NCBI RefSeq assembly: GCF_000981225.1
Contig: NZ_LAJC01000014.1
Coordinates: 32,583 to 96,582, forward strand
Origin: Allosalinactinospora lopnorensis
GTDB taxonomy: Bacteria > Actinomycetota > Actinomycetes > Streptosporangiales > Streptosporangiaceae
Length of the DNA stretch: 64,000 nucleotides
Reading direction: 5' to 3'
Of this stretch, positions 54,122 to 64,000 are shown piece after piece. The notes beneath the pieces were generated by a model. That model had not been told where the DNA came from and searched no databases. It saw nothing but the letters and a program-made list of their open reading frames with translations. Position 1 is the first letter of the stretch; each line of letters begins with the position of its first letter. A program made the translations under genes and the position numbers.

Positions 54122-55486
54122 ATGACACGGCCTAGGATCGTTGTGATCGGCGCGGGGTTCGCCGGTCTGCGCACACTGCGCCGACTCGAACAGCGTATCC
54201 CGAAGGGGGCGGCTGAACTCGTGCTCGTCGCGCCGAACGACTACATGCTCTACAGTCCCCTGCTGCCGCAGGTGGCCTCCGGCCTGCTCACCCCGCAATC
54301 CGTCGCGGTGTCGCTGCACCGGCGGCTGCGGCGCACCCGGATGGTGCCCGGTTCGGCCATCGGGGTCGACACCGAATCACGCGTCGTGGTGGTCCGCAAG
54401 ATCTCCGAGGAGATCAGCTACGAGCGCTACGACCGGCTCGTCCTCGCCCCGGGCAGCCTGACCCGGGTCTTCGACATCCCCGGCCTGACCGAGCACGCCT
54501 TCGGCAACAAGAACCTCGCCGAGGCGGTCGTGCTGCGCGACCACGTGCTGGCCCAGCTGGAACTCGCCAATGCCAGCAAGGACCCGGTGGAGCGCGAGGA
54601 GCGGTGCCGCTTCATCGTCGTCGGCGGCGGCTACACCGGGGTGGAGACGGCCGCGTCGCTGCACCGGCTGACAGAGGAGGCGGCGCGGTACTACCCGGCA
54701 CTGCGCTCCTCGATCCGCTGGCATCTGGTCGACATCGCGCCCCGGGTGCTTCCGGAACTGGGCACCAACCTCGGCGACGAGGCTCTCCACCTGCTGCGCA
54801 ACCTCGGGATCGAGGTGAAACTGGAGATCTCGGTCCGCGAGGTGACCGAGAACAAGGTGGCGCTCACCGACGGCCGGGTGCTGCCCTGCCGCACGCTCAT
54901 CTGGACGGCCGGCACCTCTCCCAGCCCCCTGATGTCCTCGCTGGACGCGCCGACCGAGCGCGGAAAGCTGATCACCGGATCCGATCTCGCGGTTCCGGAG
55001 CTTCCCGGCGTGTTCGCGTTGGGGGACGCCGCGGCGGTCCCCGACCTCACCAAGGACGACGAGGGGGCGTTCTGCCCGCCCACTGCTCAGTACGCGCAGC
55101 GGCAGGGGTGCGTGGCCGCGGACAACGTGATCGCCTCCCTGCTCGACCAGCCGATGCGGCCGTTCCTGCACGAGGACCTGGGGCTGGTGGTGGACCTCAG
55201 CGGCCGTGACGCGGTGGCCCGCCCCTTCGGCTACGACCTGTCCGGGCTCCCGGCCTTCGCCGTGACACGCGCCTACCACCTGCTGTCGCTGCAGTCGACG
55301 CCCGCTCGCGCCCGCGTGCTGGCCAACTGGCTGATCCGCGCGCTGACCGGGGGCGAGGTCGCACGCCTCGGTTTCGCGCACGGCAAGCCGTCCACGTTCG
55401 TCGATGTCGAGACCGAGCGCTATCTGGACGCGGAAGCGGCCCGCAAGGAGAGCGCCAAGTTCCTCGAAGCTCCGAGCGGGCGCTGA
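54122..55486 (+). CDS. NAD(P)/FAD-dependent oxidoreductase, type II NADH dehydrogenase-like
   Basis: 454 residues. FAD-binding VVIGAGFAGLRTLRRLEQRI and NADH-binding FIVVGGGYTGVETAASLHRL dinucleotide folds are in the usual order, with FALGDAAAVPDLTKDDEGAF and CPPTAQYAQRQGCVAADNVI at the FAD/quinone side. Such proteins oxidise NADH and reduce quinone at the inner face of the membrane without pumping protons. The C-terminal amphipathic region (LSLQSTPARARVLANWLIRA) may attach it to the membrane. Confidence 0.85.
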   Translation: MTRPRIVVIGAGFAGLRTLRRLEQRIPKGAAELVLVAPNDYMLYSPLLPQVASGLLTPQSVAVSLHRRLRRTRMVPGSAIGVDTESRVVVVRKISEEISYERYDRLVLAPGSLTRVFDIPGLTEHAFGNKNLAEAVVLRDHVLAQLELANASKDPVEREERCRFIVVGGGYTGVETAASLHRLTEEAARYYPALRSSIRWHLVDIAPRVLPELGTNLGDEALHLLRNLGIEVKLEISVREVTENKVALTDGRVLPCRTLIWTAGTSPSPLMSSLDAPTERGKLITGSDLAVPELPGVFALGDAAAVPDLTKDDEGAFCPPTAQYAQRQGCVAADNVIASLLDQPMRPFLHEDLGLVVDLSGRDAVARPFGYDLSGLPAFAVTRAYHLLSLQSTPARARVLANWLIRALTGGEVARLGFAHGKPSTFVDVETERYLDAEAARKESAKFLEAPSGR

Positions 55487-55665
55487 GTGGCCTGCCGGGG
55501 ACCCGCCCCGACGGAGCCGGCGGTGCACGGTGAGCGCCGCTCCGGCCGGCCGGAGCGGCGGCTCGCTGCTTCCGTCCCAGCACAGGAAGTGGCGAGCCCG
55601 CGGTTCGGAAGGAACATCCGGGCCCGTCGGCCGGTACGGCCCTGGAACGGGGAGGGAGGGGAGGG

Positions 55666-55872
55666 TCAGCCGACGATCTCGTAGCCGGCTTCGTCGATCG
55701 CGGTCTTGAGCTGCTCGTCGGATAGAGGCGTGCTGCTGTCGACGGTGACGCGTCCGCTCTCCAGGTCGACCTGGACGTCCTGGACGCCGGGCAGCGCGCC
55801 GACCTCCTCCTTGACGGAGCTGACGCAGTGCCCGCAGCTCATGCCGGAGACGGTGATCGTGGTGCTGGTCAT
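55666..55872 (-). CDS. copZ: Heavy-metal-associated domain copper chaperone, CopZ-like
   Basis: 68 residues with the metal-binding GMSCGHC near residue 10 and the ferredoxin-like betaalphabeta pattern (VKEEVGALPGVQDVQVDLES, LKTAIDEAGYEIVG). It carries Cu(I) to a P-type ATPase or to CsoR. Next to csoR on the same strand, 36 bases downstream. The ATPase itself is not in the window. Confidence 0.88.
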   Translation of the reverse strand: MTSTTITVSGMSCGHCVSSVKEEVGALPGVQDVQVDLESGRVTVDSSTPLSDEQLKTAIDEAGYEIVG

Positions 55873-55908
55873 CGGGGTCTCTCTTCCAACCGGGTCTTCG
55901 GGTAGGGG

Positions 55909-56196
55909 TCAGGAGCGCACCAGCCGGGCGATGGCGTCGGAGGCCTCACGTACCTTCTCGTCGGCGTCCTCGCCGCCGGAGGCGACGGCGTTGCCGACGC
56001 AGTGCTTGAGGTGCTCGTCCAGCATGGACAGGGCGAAGGAGCGCAGCGCCTTGTTCACCGCGGCGGTCTGGGTGAGGATGTCGATGCAGTAGGCGTCGTC
56101 CTCCACCATCCGCTGCAGCCCACGGACCTGACCCTCGACGCGGCGCAGCCGGTTGAGGTGGCTCTGTTTGTCGTCGTGATATCCGTAGGTCGCCAT
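55909..56196 (-). CDS. csoR: CsoR-type metal-sensing repressor
   Basis: 95 residues from ATG 56196 (AGGGGAG upstream). All-helical CsoR/DUF156 fold: LNRLRRVEGQVRGLQRMVED, with the copper ligands Cys in DDAYCIDILTQ and His/Cys in LDEHLKHCVG. It represses copper genes and releases DNA when Cu(I) binds. It precedes copZ in one operon and has an operator-like repeat upstream. Confidence 0.85.
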   Translation of the reverse strand: MATYGYHDDKQSHLNRLRRVEGQVRGLQRMVEDDAYCIDILTQTAAVNKALRSFALSMLDEHLKHCVGNAVASGGEDADEKVREASDAIARLVRS

Positions 56197-56236
56197 GGTG
56201 GTACTCCCCTGATCTCCGTGGCCTTCCGCCGTCACT

Positions 56237-56253
56237 ATACCCCCTCGCGGTAT
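56237..56253. promoter_or_regulatory. CsoR-type operator upstream of csoR-copZ
   Basis: ATACC-CCCTCGC-GGTAT, an inverted repeat with a GC-rich centre, typical of CsoR boxes, 41 bases before the csoR start. Confidence 0.6.
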
Positions 56254-56481
56254 TTTTCCGGTGTCTCCGGAATCCTGCCGCACTCCTGGGTATCAGCTCT
56301 TCCACGGAGAACAGCGGAAAATCCGCCCTTTCATCCCATGGGGGCCGGGACGCGGACCGGCGATCCCGTTCCCGCCGCGGCGGTATTCGCGGCCCGTATC
56401 GGCGGTAGTGTACGGGATGAGCTGCGCGGACGCTGCGGCGAAGGGTTGCCGACCATTCCGGTAGCGCCGAGTATTGGTCAT

Positions 56482-56697
56482 ATGAACGACCCCAAGAGCT
56501 TCGAGACCGACATCCTCGGACGCATCGGCGCCTTGGTCACCGAAGAGCACGATCTCCGCCAGCAACCCGAACACCGGCTGACCCCGCAGGAGCGGCAGCG
56601 GATGCGCGAGCTTGAGACGGCCCTCGACCAGTGCTGGGATCTGCTGCGCCGGCGCAGGGCCCGCGCGGAGTTCGGTCAGGACCCCTGGAGCACCTAG
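56482..56697 (+). CDS. DUF2630 family small protein
   Basis: 71 residues. The family pattern is clear: IGALVTEEHDLRQQPEHRLT then RMRELETALDQCWDLLRRRR and ARAEFGQDPW. It is a two-helix cytosolic protein of unknown role, common in actinobacteria. Start ATG 56482. Confidence 0.85.
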   Translation: MNDPKSFETDILGRIGALVTEEHDLRQQPEHRLTPQERQRMRELETALDQCWDLLRRRRARAEFGQDPWST

Positions 56698-56797
56698 AGC
56701 CGCATCCGGCCAATGAGTGCCGGCGGGGTTTTCCCGGACGCCCGCTCTTATACCGTCTCATCCGCAAGGTGAGTCCGCGGATGAGGGAAGAGCGTCC

Positions 56798-57429
56798 ATG
56801 CTGGAAGTACTGACCGGTACTGGGCTTGCGTCGGCGGCCGGTCTCAACGCCTACGTCCCGTTACTGGCGGTCGGGCTCGCGGCTCGTTACAGCGATCTGA
56901 TGCCGCTTGGGCCGGGCTGGCAGTGGCTGGAACACCCGGCCGTCCTCGGGCTCCTGGGCGTGCTGCTGGCCGTCGAGTTCCTGGCCGACAAGGTCCCGCT
57001 CGTCGACAGCGTGAACGACGCCGTGCAGACGTTCGTCCGGTCGGCCTCGGGCGGAATCACCTTCGGAGCGGGGGTTCAGTGGCCGCCGCCGACCTCGCGG
57101 CCGTGAGCGACGGGACCGCGTCCTGGACGCCGGTCGTCGCCGGGGCGCTCATCGCTCTCGCCTTCCACGCTCTCAAGGCGCTGGCCAGGCCGGTCCTGAA
57201 CACCCTCACCTTCGGCGCGGCCGGTCCCGCCGTCAGCACGGCCGAGGACTTCGCCAGCACCGTAATGGCGGTGCTGGCGATCGTCGTGCCGGTCCTCGTC
57301 CTGGTGTTCGTGCCGCTGCTCATCGGGATTCTCCTGTGGGCGCGGCAGCGCGGCCGCCGCGCCAAAGCCGAACGAGGCCAACGCGGGCCGGACCACACGC
57401 CGCGGCCTCCCGGCGCAGGGTCCGGGTGA
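56798..57429 (+). CDS. DUF4126 family membrane protein, frameshifted in this sequence
   Basis: ATG 56798. The first part (GLASAAGLNAYVPLLAVGLA, EFLADKVPLVDSVNDAVQTF) and the last part (LIALAFHALKALARPVLNTL, AEDFASTVMAVLAIVVPVLV) are DUF4126 but in different frames. They meet at a run of five G at 57070-57074; a sixth G restores one protein of about 210 residues. The family is an integral membrane protein of unknown function. Confidence 0.75.
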
Positions 57430-57503
57430 GGCGGCCCCGTCTTGAGTGCGGCAGGCCGTGTACCACGGCGCGGGCTGGTCGCCGGCTGCCTTAAGGTGCT
57501 GGC

Positions 57504-58175
57504 GTGGCAGAAAACGCGCTGGATCAGCTCACCGGAATCACGCACATCGTCTGGGACTGGAACGGGACCCTGCTCGACGACAACCATGCGAACATCATGG
57601 CGGTCAACCGCATCTGCGCGCAGTTCGGGCGCCCTCCCATCGAGCTCGACTACTGGCGTTCGGTCTTTCAGCGGCCGCTCATGCCCTGCTATGAGGAGCT
57701 GCTGGGGAGGCGCTTCGACGACGGGGAGTGGAAGCGGGTGAACGAGACCTACGAGCGCGGCTACAGTGCGGCGCTGCCTTCCTGCCGGCTGGCGACGGGC
57801 GTGCCCGACGTGCTGCACGAGTGGAGTTCGGCCGGGGGGACGCAGTCGTTGCTGTCGATGGCCTCGCACGGGCATCTCATACCGCTGGTCTCGGAGCGGG
57901 GCCTGACCCACCACTTCACCCGCATCGACGGCCGCCGGGTCGGCAGCGTGGACGACTCCAAGGCCAAGCACCTGGTGACGCATCTCGCCGAACAGGACAT
58001 CGATCCGGCCACAGCGGTGCTCATCGGCGACGTCGACGACGACGCCTGGGCCGCGCGCGAGGCGGGGGCACACGTGATTCTCGTCGCGAGCGGTCTGATG
58101 AGCCGGACGCGTCTGGAGGCCACCGGACACCCCGTGGTGTCGTCCCCGATCGACGCGGTCGCGGCCCTGGGGTGA
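57504..58175 (+). CDS. HAD family hydrolase (phosphatase-like)
   Basis: 223 residues, GTG start. Motif I is VWDWNGTLLDD near residue 17 (Asp nucleophile replaced in context DWNGT, as in many phosphoglycolate phosphatase-like members), motif II SMASHGH, the Lys in SKAKHLVTHL and motif IV GDVDDDAWAA. The helical cap lies between motifs I and II. It likely removes phosphate from a small metabolite, not identifiable. Confidence 0.85.
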   Translation: MAENALDQLTGITHIVWDWNGTLLDDNHANIMAVNRICAQFGRPPIELDYWRSVFQRPLMPCYEELLGRRFDDGEWKRVNETYERGYSAALPSCRLATGVPDVLHEWSSAGGTQSLLSMASHGHLIPLVSERGLTHHFTRIDGRRVGSVDDSKAKHLVTHLAEQDIDPATAVLIGDVDDDAWAAREAGAHVILVASGLMSRTRLEATGHPVVSSPIDAVAALG

Positions 58176-58192
58176 CCCCCGTCGACAGCGAA

Positions 58193-58216
58193 GGGCGGCG
58201 CCCACCGGCGCCGCCC
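58193..58216. terminator. Bidirectional hairpin between HAD hydrolase and superoxide dismutase
   Basis: GGGCGGCG / CGCCGCCC 8-bp stem with an eight-base loop, between two convergent genes. Confidence 0.6.
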
Positions 58217-58238
58217 CGTAACCGTGGTCAGCCGAACC

Positions 58239-58853
58239 TCAGCCGAGCTGGACCTTGCGGGCGTCGTTGAAGCGGCGCTGTACGTCGGCCCAGTTGACGA
58301 CGTTCCAGAACGCCTTGACGTAGTCCGCCTTGACGTTCTTGTACTGCAGGTAGAAGGCGTGCTCCCACATGTCGAGCATGAGCAGCGGGTAGGAGCCCGC
58401 GGCCAGGTTGCCCTGGTGGTCGTAGAGCTGCTCGATGATCAGCCTCTGGCCGAGGATGTCCCAGGCCAGGATGGCCCAGCCGGAGCCCTGGACGCCGGTC
58501 GCGACGGCGCTGAAGTGCGCACGGAAGGCGTCGAAGGAGCCGAACTGGTCGTCGATCGCTGCCCCCAGCTCCCCTTCGGGCTTGTCGCCGCCGTCAGGGG
58601 AGAGGTTCGGCCAGAAGACGGTGTGGTTGACGTGCCCGGCCAGGTTGAACGCCAGGTTCTTCTGGAGCAGGTTGACGGTGCCCAGCTCGCCCTTATCGCG
58701 GGCCGCGGCCATCTGCTCCAAAGCGTCGTTGGCGCCCTTGACATACGTGGCATGGTGCTTGTCGTGGTGCAGCTCCATGATCTGACCGGAGATCCACGGT
58801 TCAAGCGCCGAGTAGTCGTACGGCAGGTCGGGAAGCGAATATGGCGCGGACAT
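58239..58853 (-). CDS. sodA: Superoxide dismutase, Fe/Mn family
   Basis: 204 residues from ATG 58853 (GAAAGGTG upstream). Metal ligands: His in [20 protein letters not shown], His in [17 protein letters not shown], and Asp and His in [20 protein letters not shown]. It dismutates superoxide to oxygen and hydrogen peroxide in the cytosol. Mn and Fe forms share this sequence type; the metal is not certain. It ends the window's core segment, convergent with HAD. Confidence 0.92.
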   Translation of the reverse strand: MSAPYSLPDLPYDYSALEPWISGQIMELHHDKHHATYVKGANDALEQMAAARDKGELGTVNLLQKNLAFNLAGHVNHTVFWPNLSPDGGDKPEGELGAAIDDQFGSFDAFRAHFSAVATGVQGSGWAILAWDILGQRLIIEQLYDHQGNLAAGSYPLLMLDMWEHAFYLQYKNVKADYVKAFWNVVNWADVQRRFNDARKVQLG

Positions 58854-59071
58854 GTACGCACCTTTCCTCTGACGCGTTCGTATGCTGGTTGTGAGCGAAT
58901 TGCTCGCTGGTAAGAAGCTATCAGCAGCCGAGCGGCCGAGCCGGTGTAGGCCTCGCGACAGCCTGCTTCGGGAATACCCCGCCGCTACCCATGTCACCGG
59001 TACTCATGCCCGGTCTCCGGACGGCAAAGCAGCGGGGCGGATCCCCGATCCGGGACTCGGCTCGCACGACG

Positions 59072-62000
59072 TCATACCGCCGCCTCGAACCCGCTGCCGG
59101 TCCACGTGGTCCGGGCGCAGGCGACGCCCCACGTGCCTTGCGCTTGAGGACGTCGTAGATGTGCATGCGGTCGATCTTCGGCGAGACCCCGTAGCCGGAC
59201 GGCCACGTGATGGCCCAGTCCATGTCCAGGTCGACGAGAAGTTCCAGCAGGCGGGCGATCGTGGGATCGTCGAGCCGTTCGAAGGCCTCGTCCAGCAGCA
59301 CCATGCGCAGCGGGCCGTCGATCTCGCTCTGCAGGGCGTCGTAGAAGGCCGCGCTGGCGGCGAACAGGGTCACATACGACACCAGCCGCGTCTCCCCCGA
59401 GGAGAGCTGGCGGATCCGGCGGTCGCGCGGGCGGCCGTCGGGGCCGGTGTCGTGCACGCGCACTCGGTAGGTGTACCACTGCCGGTAATCCAGCGCCGCG
59501 GCCAGCACCTCCGCGTAGCCGCTGCTGCGGCCCTGGGCGCGCGTGGCGCGGATGCGGTCCATCAGGATGCGCTGCAGCCGGTCGTTCTCCTCCGGCGTGC
59601 GCCGCCCGACGGATTTTTTGGCCAGCGCGAACGCCGAGCGCTCAGCGGGGTCCAGGTGTGGTGCGGGCTCCCAGGAGAGCTCCACCCGTACACCCTGGCT
59701 GGACTGGGCGTTCTCCAGCACCGTGTTCATCCGCCGGGTCAGCGCCTCGGCCGACCGGATCTGGCGGTGCAGCTCCTCCGCGACGTCGCCGAGCAGGTAC
59801 TCCTCGAAGATCCTTTCCTCTCGGGAGCTCAGGTTCCCCTCGGCCTCGGCCAGCCGTGCGGCGGTGTGCCGCGCGGTGGAGGCCACCGGTGCGGTGCCCG
59901 ACTCGTCGCTCACGACCACCGTGAGGATCTGCTGCGTCCGGTCGGCCTGCACATCGTGCGTGCCGGCCAGCGCTGTCTGCAGCGCCTGGATCCGGCCGAT
60001 GAGGGCGCGTTCCAGGGCCGATGGGTCCCCCGGGCTCTCCGCGGCCTCGAGTGCCTCGGTCAGAGCGGCCCGCAGTTCCGCGCGCTCGAACGGCGGGTCG
60101 ACCAGTCCGGTGACCGCCTCCCAGACACCGGGAACGTCGGCGGTGTCGGTGAGCGAGTCCTCGGCGTCGGCGACCCTGCCCTCGGCCTCGGCCACCTCCT
60201 TCTCCGCCCGTTCCAGCCGGCCCTCGGCCTCGGCCACGGCCTTCACCCGGCTCTCGACCTCCGCCTGGGCCCTGGGCGCCTGCTCGCGTAGCCGCCGGCG
60301 TTCCTCGTTCAGCGCGCGCACCTGCTCGCTGACCTCTTCGGCGTCCCGGCCCAGGGCGGAGCGCAGCGTCGCCAGCCCGGAGTGCGCCTCGACGTAGGCC
60401 CGGTGCGCCTGTTCGGCGTCGGCCTCGGCCTTCTCCCGGCTGGCCACGGTGCGCTCGTGGTCGGCCTGGGAGGCCGCGACCGAGCGCAGCGCCTCGGGGT
60501 AGTCCCGGTCGAGGAGGGCGGCGAGGCGCTCCAATGTGGCCGCTGCCTCCCGCGACCGGTCGCGGAGTTCCCGAAGGCGTGCACGCTCCCGCTGTCGGCC
60601 ACGCCGAGCTCGCCGCAGGACCGCCGGTGCCCGGCCCGTTCGGAGCCGAGCCTGGCGCGTGCGCGTGCGTGCGCGGCCTCGGCGGCCTCGGCCTCCGCGG
60701 CCGCGCGCTGGGCCGCCGAGCGCCGCGCCCGGTCCTCCGCGTGGCCGCTCAGTACCTCGGAGATGTCCGGGAAGGAGTCCAGGCACAGGTTCCATGCCTG
60801 TTCGAGAGCCTGCGCCGCCTCCAGGGACTCCCGCACCCCTGTCTCGCGTCCGGCCACCTCCGCCAGCGCCTGCTCCAGTTCGCCGATACGGCCGCGCCGC
60901 GCCTGCTCCCGCGCGCCCGCGCCGATGCGCTCGGCCCTGTCCTTGCTGTGCCGCCCGTGCAGCGGTCCGGCGTTCCACCGCCCGTCGCAGCCCACGGCGA
61001 AGGCGCCCGAGCCCGGGCCGGCGGCATCGCCGTCGCCGAGCAACGGGACGGAACGCAGCAGTGCCCCGACGACGTCCGGGGCGACGACATCGGGCGCCTC
61101 GTCATCATGGCCGGGTGCCAGCACATCGGCGAGCGACGGACCGTCGACGGGGGCGCGCGGAACGGCCCAGGTGTCGTCGCCCTCGGTGTCGATACCGCCG
61201 TCGGGGCGCACCCAGGCATTGAGCAGACCGCTCGCGCGCAGCGCCGCTTCCAGCCCCGCGCGTTCGGCGTCGCTCAGGCCGGGACCGAAGTCCACCAGGC
61301 GGAAGAAGGGTGCTCCGGCCCCGCTGTCGCGCACGGCGGTGCTGAGCGCAGGGGCGCGCAGGCCCACCTCGGCGGACTCTCGCAGCCGGGACAGTTCGGA
61401 ATCGATCCGGGCCCGTTCGTCGGTCGCCTCCGCCAGCCGCTGCTCCGTTGCGATCACCGCGTGCTGGACGTCGCGCATCCGGGGCTTCAGCGCCGAGCGC
61501 GCCTCGCGGTGCGCCTCGCGGAACGAGTCGGGTGCCGCCAGCACGTCGTCAAAGTCCGGTACCGGCGGCAGCTCGGAGGGGTCGGGGCGGTCGTCCTGCG
61601 GCAGCGCCTCGTCGCGCCAGTCCCGCACCGCCCCGGCCCACTGCCGGACGAGTCCGGCCAGGCGGTCCCTGCTCTCGCGGGCCCGCTGCTCGGCATCGGC
61701 GGCGTCCTCGGCGGCCTGCGCGGCGCGTTCCCCCAGGCGCTCGACGTCGCCGCCGGCCTCGGCCAGCCGCTCGGCCTCCGCGTGCAGCCCGTTCAGCAGT
61801 GGAGCCCGTTCTCCGGCGGCCTGCGCGGCCGCGTGGACGCTTTCGGCCGCCTCCTCGGCGGTCCGCTGGAGCGCGGTGACATCGATGGCGGGCGCGGACA
61901 CGCGGCGAAGCTCTTCCGGGCGCGCGTCGGGCTCGGCGGACAGCAGCACGTGCGCGGCCGACTCGCGCCGGTCCAGGCCGGGAACCAAGGAGGGCGGCGC

Positions 62001-63230
62001 GTCGAGGGCCGAGCGCAGGCCGACCGCCGAAAGGGCTTCGCGGGCCTCGGCCGCGCTCGCCGCGGTGGTCTCGCCCAGCCGGGCGGCCAGCGCCGCGGCG
62101 CGCTCGATGGCACTGACGGACTGCTCCTCGGCGGCACGCAGGTCGGCGGCGGTCCGCAGGGCCGCTTCGACGTGCAGCCGCCGGGAGGCAACGGTCGCCT
62201 CCTTGTCCTCCAGATCGCCGAGCGCGCTGTAAGCGGGGGATGCCTTGAGGGCGTCCAGATCGGTCTGCGCCTGTTCCAGCCGCTCGATCACAGCGCCGCG
62301 GGCCCGCTTGGCCCGCCGGTGGTCCGCCCCGGCCCCGTCCCGCTCCTTGGTCCGCTTCTCCTTCGCGCCGCGGGTGCGCCGCAGTTCCTTCTCGGCCTTC
62401 TCCAGCCGGGCCGCGCGATCGGTGAGAACCCCGCGCGCGTAGTCCCGGTAGCCGGCCAGGAACTCCTGCAGCGCGGCGTCCGCCTGGCGCAGCCGGGCGA
62501 CGTTGCGCCGTACCCCTTCGAGGTTATCCAGGCCTGTCGCGGTGCGGGCGATGACATCGGGGTCGACCGGTGGGAGCGCGTCGGAGAGGAGCTGCTCCAG
62601 CTGGCCCTGCAGCACCTTCAGCCCGATGTCGGGGTTGCGCAGGGTCCGCTGCAGGTGCAGCAGGTCGGTGTAGCGGTTGCCGCCGGTGATGCCGTAGACG
62701 ACCTCGGCGATGCGCTGCCGGAACGCCTCCTGCGCGCCGACGACGGCGTTCTCGCCGATGTGCTCGCGCAGCCGCGACGCCGTGATCGGGCGGTCCTGCT
62801 CCATGAGCGCGAAGTCCTTGTTCACCCGCAAAGGGGTGACGAACCGCCAGGAGTCGCTGATCTGCCGGCTGGAGGCGCTGGCTTTCACCCCGATACCGGC
62901 GGTGCAGAAGTCCTCGGAGCCGTCGGCGAGGACCCGGCGCAGCTCGACCCAGGCGTAGCCGAGCCGGACCGTGCCCTCGCTGTAGTCGTCGAGCATGAGC
63001 CGGCTCATGCTGACGGTGTCGAAGCCCTTGCACCCCATGTTGCGCAGGTCGCCGTCCAGACACAGAGGCAGCAGCAGTTCCAGGGTGCGCGACTTGCCGG
63101 AGCCGTTGGTCCCCTTGAAGATCACCCGGCCGCCGGAGAGGTCGAACTCTTCGTCGCGGTACTGCCAGATGTTGACCACGCCGCCACGGTGCAGGCGCCA
63201 GCGCCCCCGCGGGTCGGCTTTGCTGTCCAC
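59072..63230 (-). CDS. jetC: JetC-like SMC/MukB-type ATPase of a type II Wadjet system (TIGR02680), two frameshifts in this sequence
   Basis: GTG start 63230. Walker A KGTNGSGKS (residues 40-47) lies at the N-terminus, then hundreds of residues of coiled coil. The C-terminal end has the ABC signature RQLSSGETRLVSYVT and Walker B MVLLDEAFERLDD, then TWPSGYGVSPKIDRMHIYD. Frame changes near 60590-60598 and 59135-59139; both are fixed by one base in a C or G run, and the second leads to the true end GTWGVACARTTW and stop at 59072. Restored length about 1386 residues. Wadjet complexes cleave plasmid DNA by loop extrusion. Confidence 0.82.
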
Positions 63231-63276
63231 GTGTGCGTCCTCACTCGGTCGTCAAAAGGATGGGATCCGGCCGTAG

Positions 63277-64000
63277 TCAGCGGGTGAAGAGGGACTGCTG
63301 GCCCTCGCCGGGCTCGGCCGCTACGGAGCGGCCGTCGGCGGGATCCTCCTCCTCACCCGGTGTGTTGGGCCTCGGGCGGTAACGGGCCGCCGCAGGCTGA
63401 TCTCCACCAGGTCGCCGCCCAGCCGGGCCAGTCCCGCGTGTGCGAGCGCCTGGGCGACGGCGCGGGCGAGCCTGCGGCGCGGTGCGTCCCCTCCGACGGT
63501 AGTGGAGGGGGACGACGATCCGGGTTCCACTCCCTGTACGGCCTCCTTGGACCAGGCGCGCGGGTAGCGCTCCACGATCCCGGCCGCGACGTCACCGAGC
63601 CGGTCGAGGCCGACCGGGATCCACCCGGCCACCGCCGCCTGTTCGTTCTCCTCGCCGGCTCCGGGAGCGAGCAGCTCCGCCATCGTCAGCAGGGCGATCC
63701 GGGCGGTGGTGCCGTGCCCGGGGAACAGGTGATCGGTGAGGTACCCCTCGGGATCCACGGCGAGGACGCCCTCCGCGCGCGCCTCCAGCCGCATACCGGT
63801 GAGATCCTCCAGCAGGTCGGCCTCACCGCGCAGGTGGGTGCGCAGCCAGTCCCACTGCTCGGCCGACAGCTCGGACCTCGGCACCACGGGGTCCTCCACC
63901 AATCGGCGGCGGACCAGGTGGCGGTCATCGGTTCCGGGCGCGCCCGCCTCAGTGCGCGCCGCGTGGTCGGGTGCCGCCGGCTGCGCCCGCTCATCGGCCG
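63277..64000 (-). CDS. jetB: JetB-like protein (TIGR02678/DUF2398), 5' end outside window, frameshifted near its end
   Basis: The frame is open to the window edge. RHLVRRRLVEDPVVPRSELS, GMRLEARAEGVLAVDPEGYL, TDHLFPGHGTTARIALLTM and IPVGLDRLGDVAAGIVERYP are the TIGR02678 pattern. A shift at about 63388-63394 (one C missing) leads to LPAARYRPRPNTPGEEE and a stop at 63277. The JetC gene starts 46 bases downstream. JetB is the kleisin-associated (KITE-like) partner that bridges JetA and JetC. jetA (TIGR02677) should lie beyond the right edge. Confidence 0.75.

Noticed and set aside
60382..62232. Very long plus-strand open frames opposite jetC (also 60534-63287)
   Set aside because: Antisense shadows of a high-GC gene. 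They are Ser/Ala/Arg-rich, without a family motif, while the minus strand carries a clear SMC-type ATPase.

Overview
The window reads as chromosome of a high-GC, mycelial, sporulating actinomycete. GTG and TTG starts are common, and an SsgA-family sporulation gene (ssgB-like), a Roadblock/LC7 protein of the conservon type, SufR-like and TetR regulators, a CsoR/CopZ pair and a type II Wadjet (TIGR02678/TIGR02680) locus are present. The overall flavour fits Nocardiopsaceae and relatives (Nocardiopsis/Streptomonospora-like), but the sequence alone does not fix the genus.

Layout. 1-5 kb: the end of a sodium:solute symporter, a coupled unknown gene, a winged-helix protein, a membrane-anchored 231-aa protein (with a paralogue at 47.5 kb) and an IS200/IS605 element whose TnpB is intact but whose TnpA is broken. 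6-10.7 kb: an SDR enzyme, then a minus-strand operon of GNAT, N-acylamino-acid racemase/OSBS-like enolase and NhaC-family antiporter, best read as a D- to L-amino acid salvage unit. 11-15.2 kb: decaying genes (DHFR-like, folE, aldo/keto reductase) around a SWIM/Cys protein and a divergent DUF2231/SufR-like pair. 15.2-18 kb: an SDR and a secreted soluble-glucose-dehydrogenase-like lipoprotein divergent from a TetR regulator.

18.4-26 kb is a PQQ island: a GlcG/HbpS-like protein, a cupredoxin-like protein, a PQQ alcohol dehydrogenase carrying the Asp-Tyr-Asp lanthanide motif but no signal peptide, pqqABCDE in one direction, and a CaCA-type exchanger. 26-29 kb holds ChrB-N, DUF1232 and CapA-like genes. 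29.2-39.3 kb looks like a genomic island: a second IS605 element (dead TnpB), a four-gene minus-strand operon resembling alpha-helical pore-forming toxins (Xax/Yax type) with an extra large component, then IS5, ISAs1 and IS630 remnants, ending at a tRNA cluster (Val, Cys, Gly, Gly).

39.5-58.9 kb is mostly core: Roadblock protein, aminotransferase class IV/PabC-like enzyme, ssgB, tRNA-Val(CAC), a FAD monooxygenase, thrS, an acyl-CoA dehydrogenase plus biotin-dependent carboxylase operon with its TetR regulator and nested operator, NDH-2, copZ/csoR, DUF2630, DUF4126, HAD hydrolase and superoxide dismutase. 59-64 kb holds Wadjet jetC and part of jetB.

A pattern across the whole window is important for any reader: at least a dozen genes are broken by frameshifts, most explained by one missing base in a short G or C run. 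Some genes are truly decayed (folE has lost zinc ligands). Many others (pqqB, jetB, jetC, the toxin component, DUF4126) look otherwise healthy, so undercalled homopolymers in the assembly are a likely cause.
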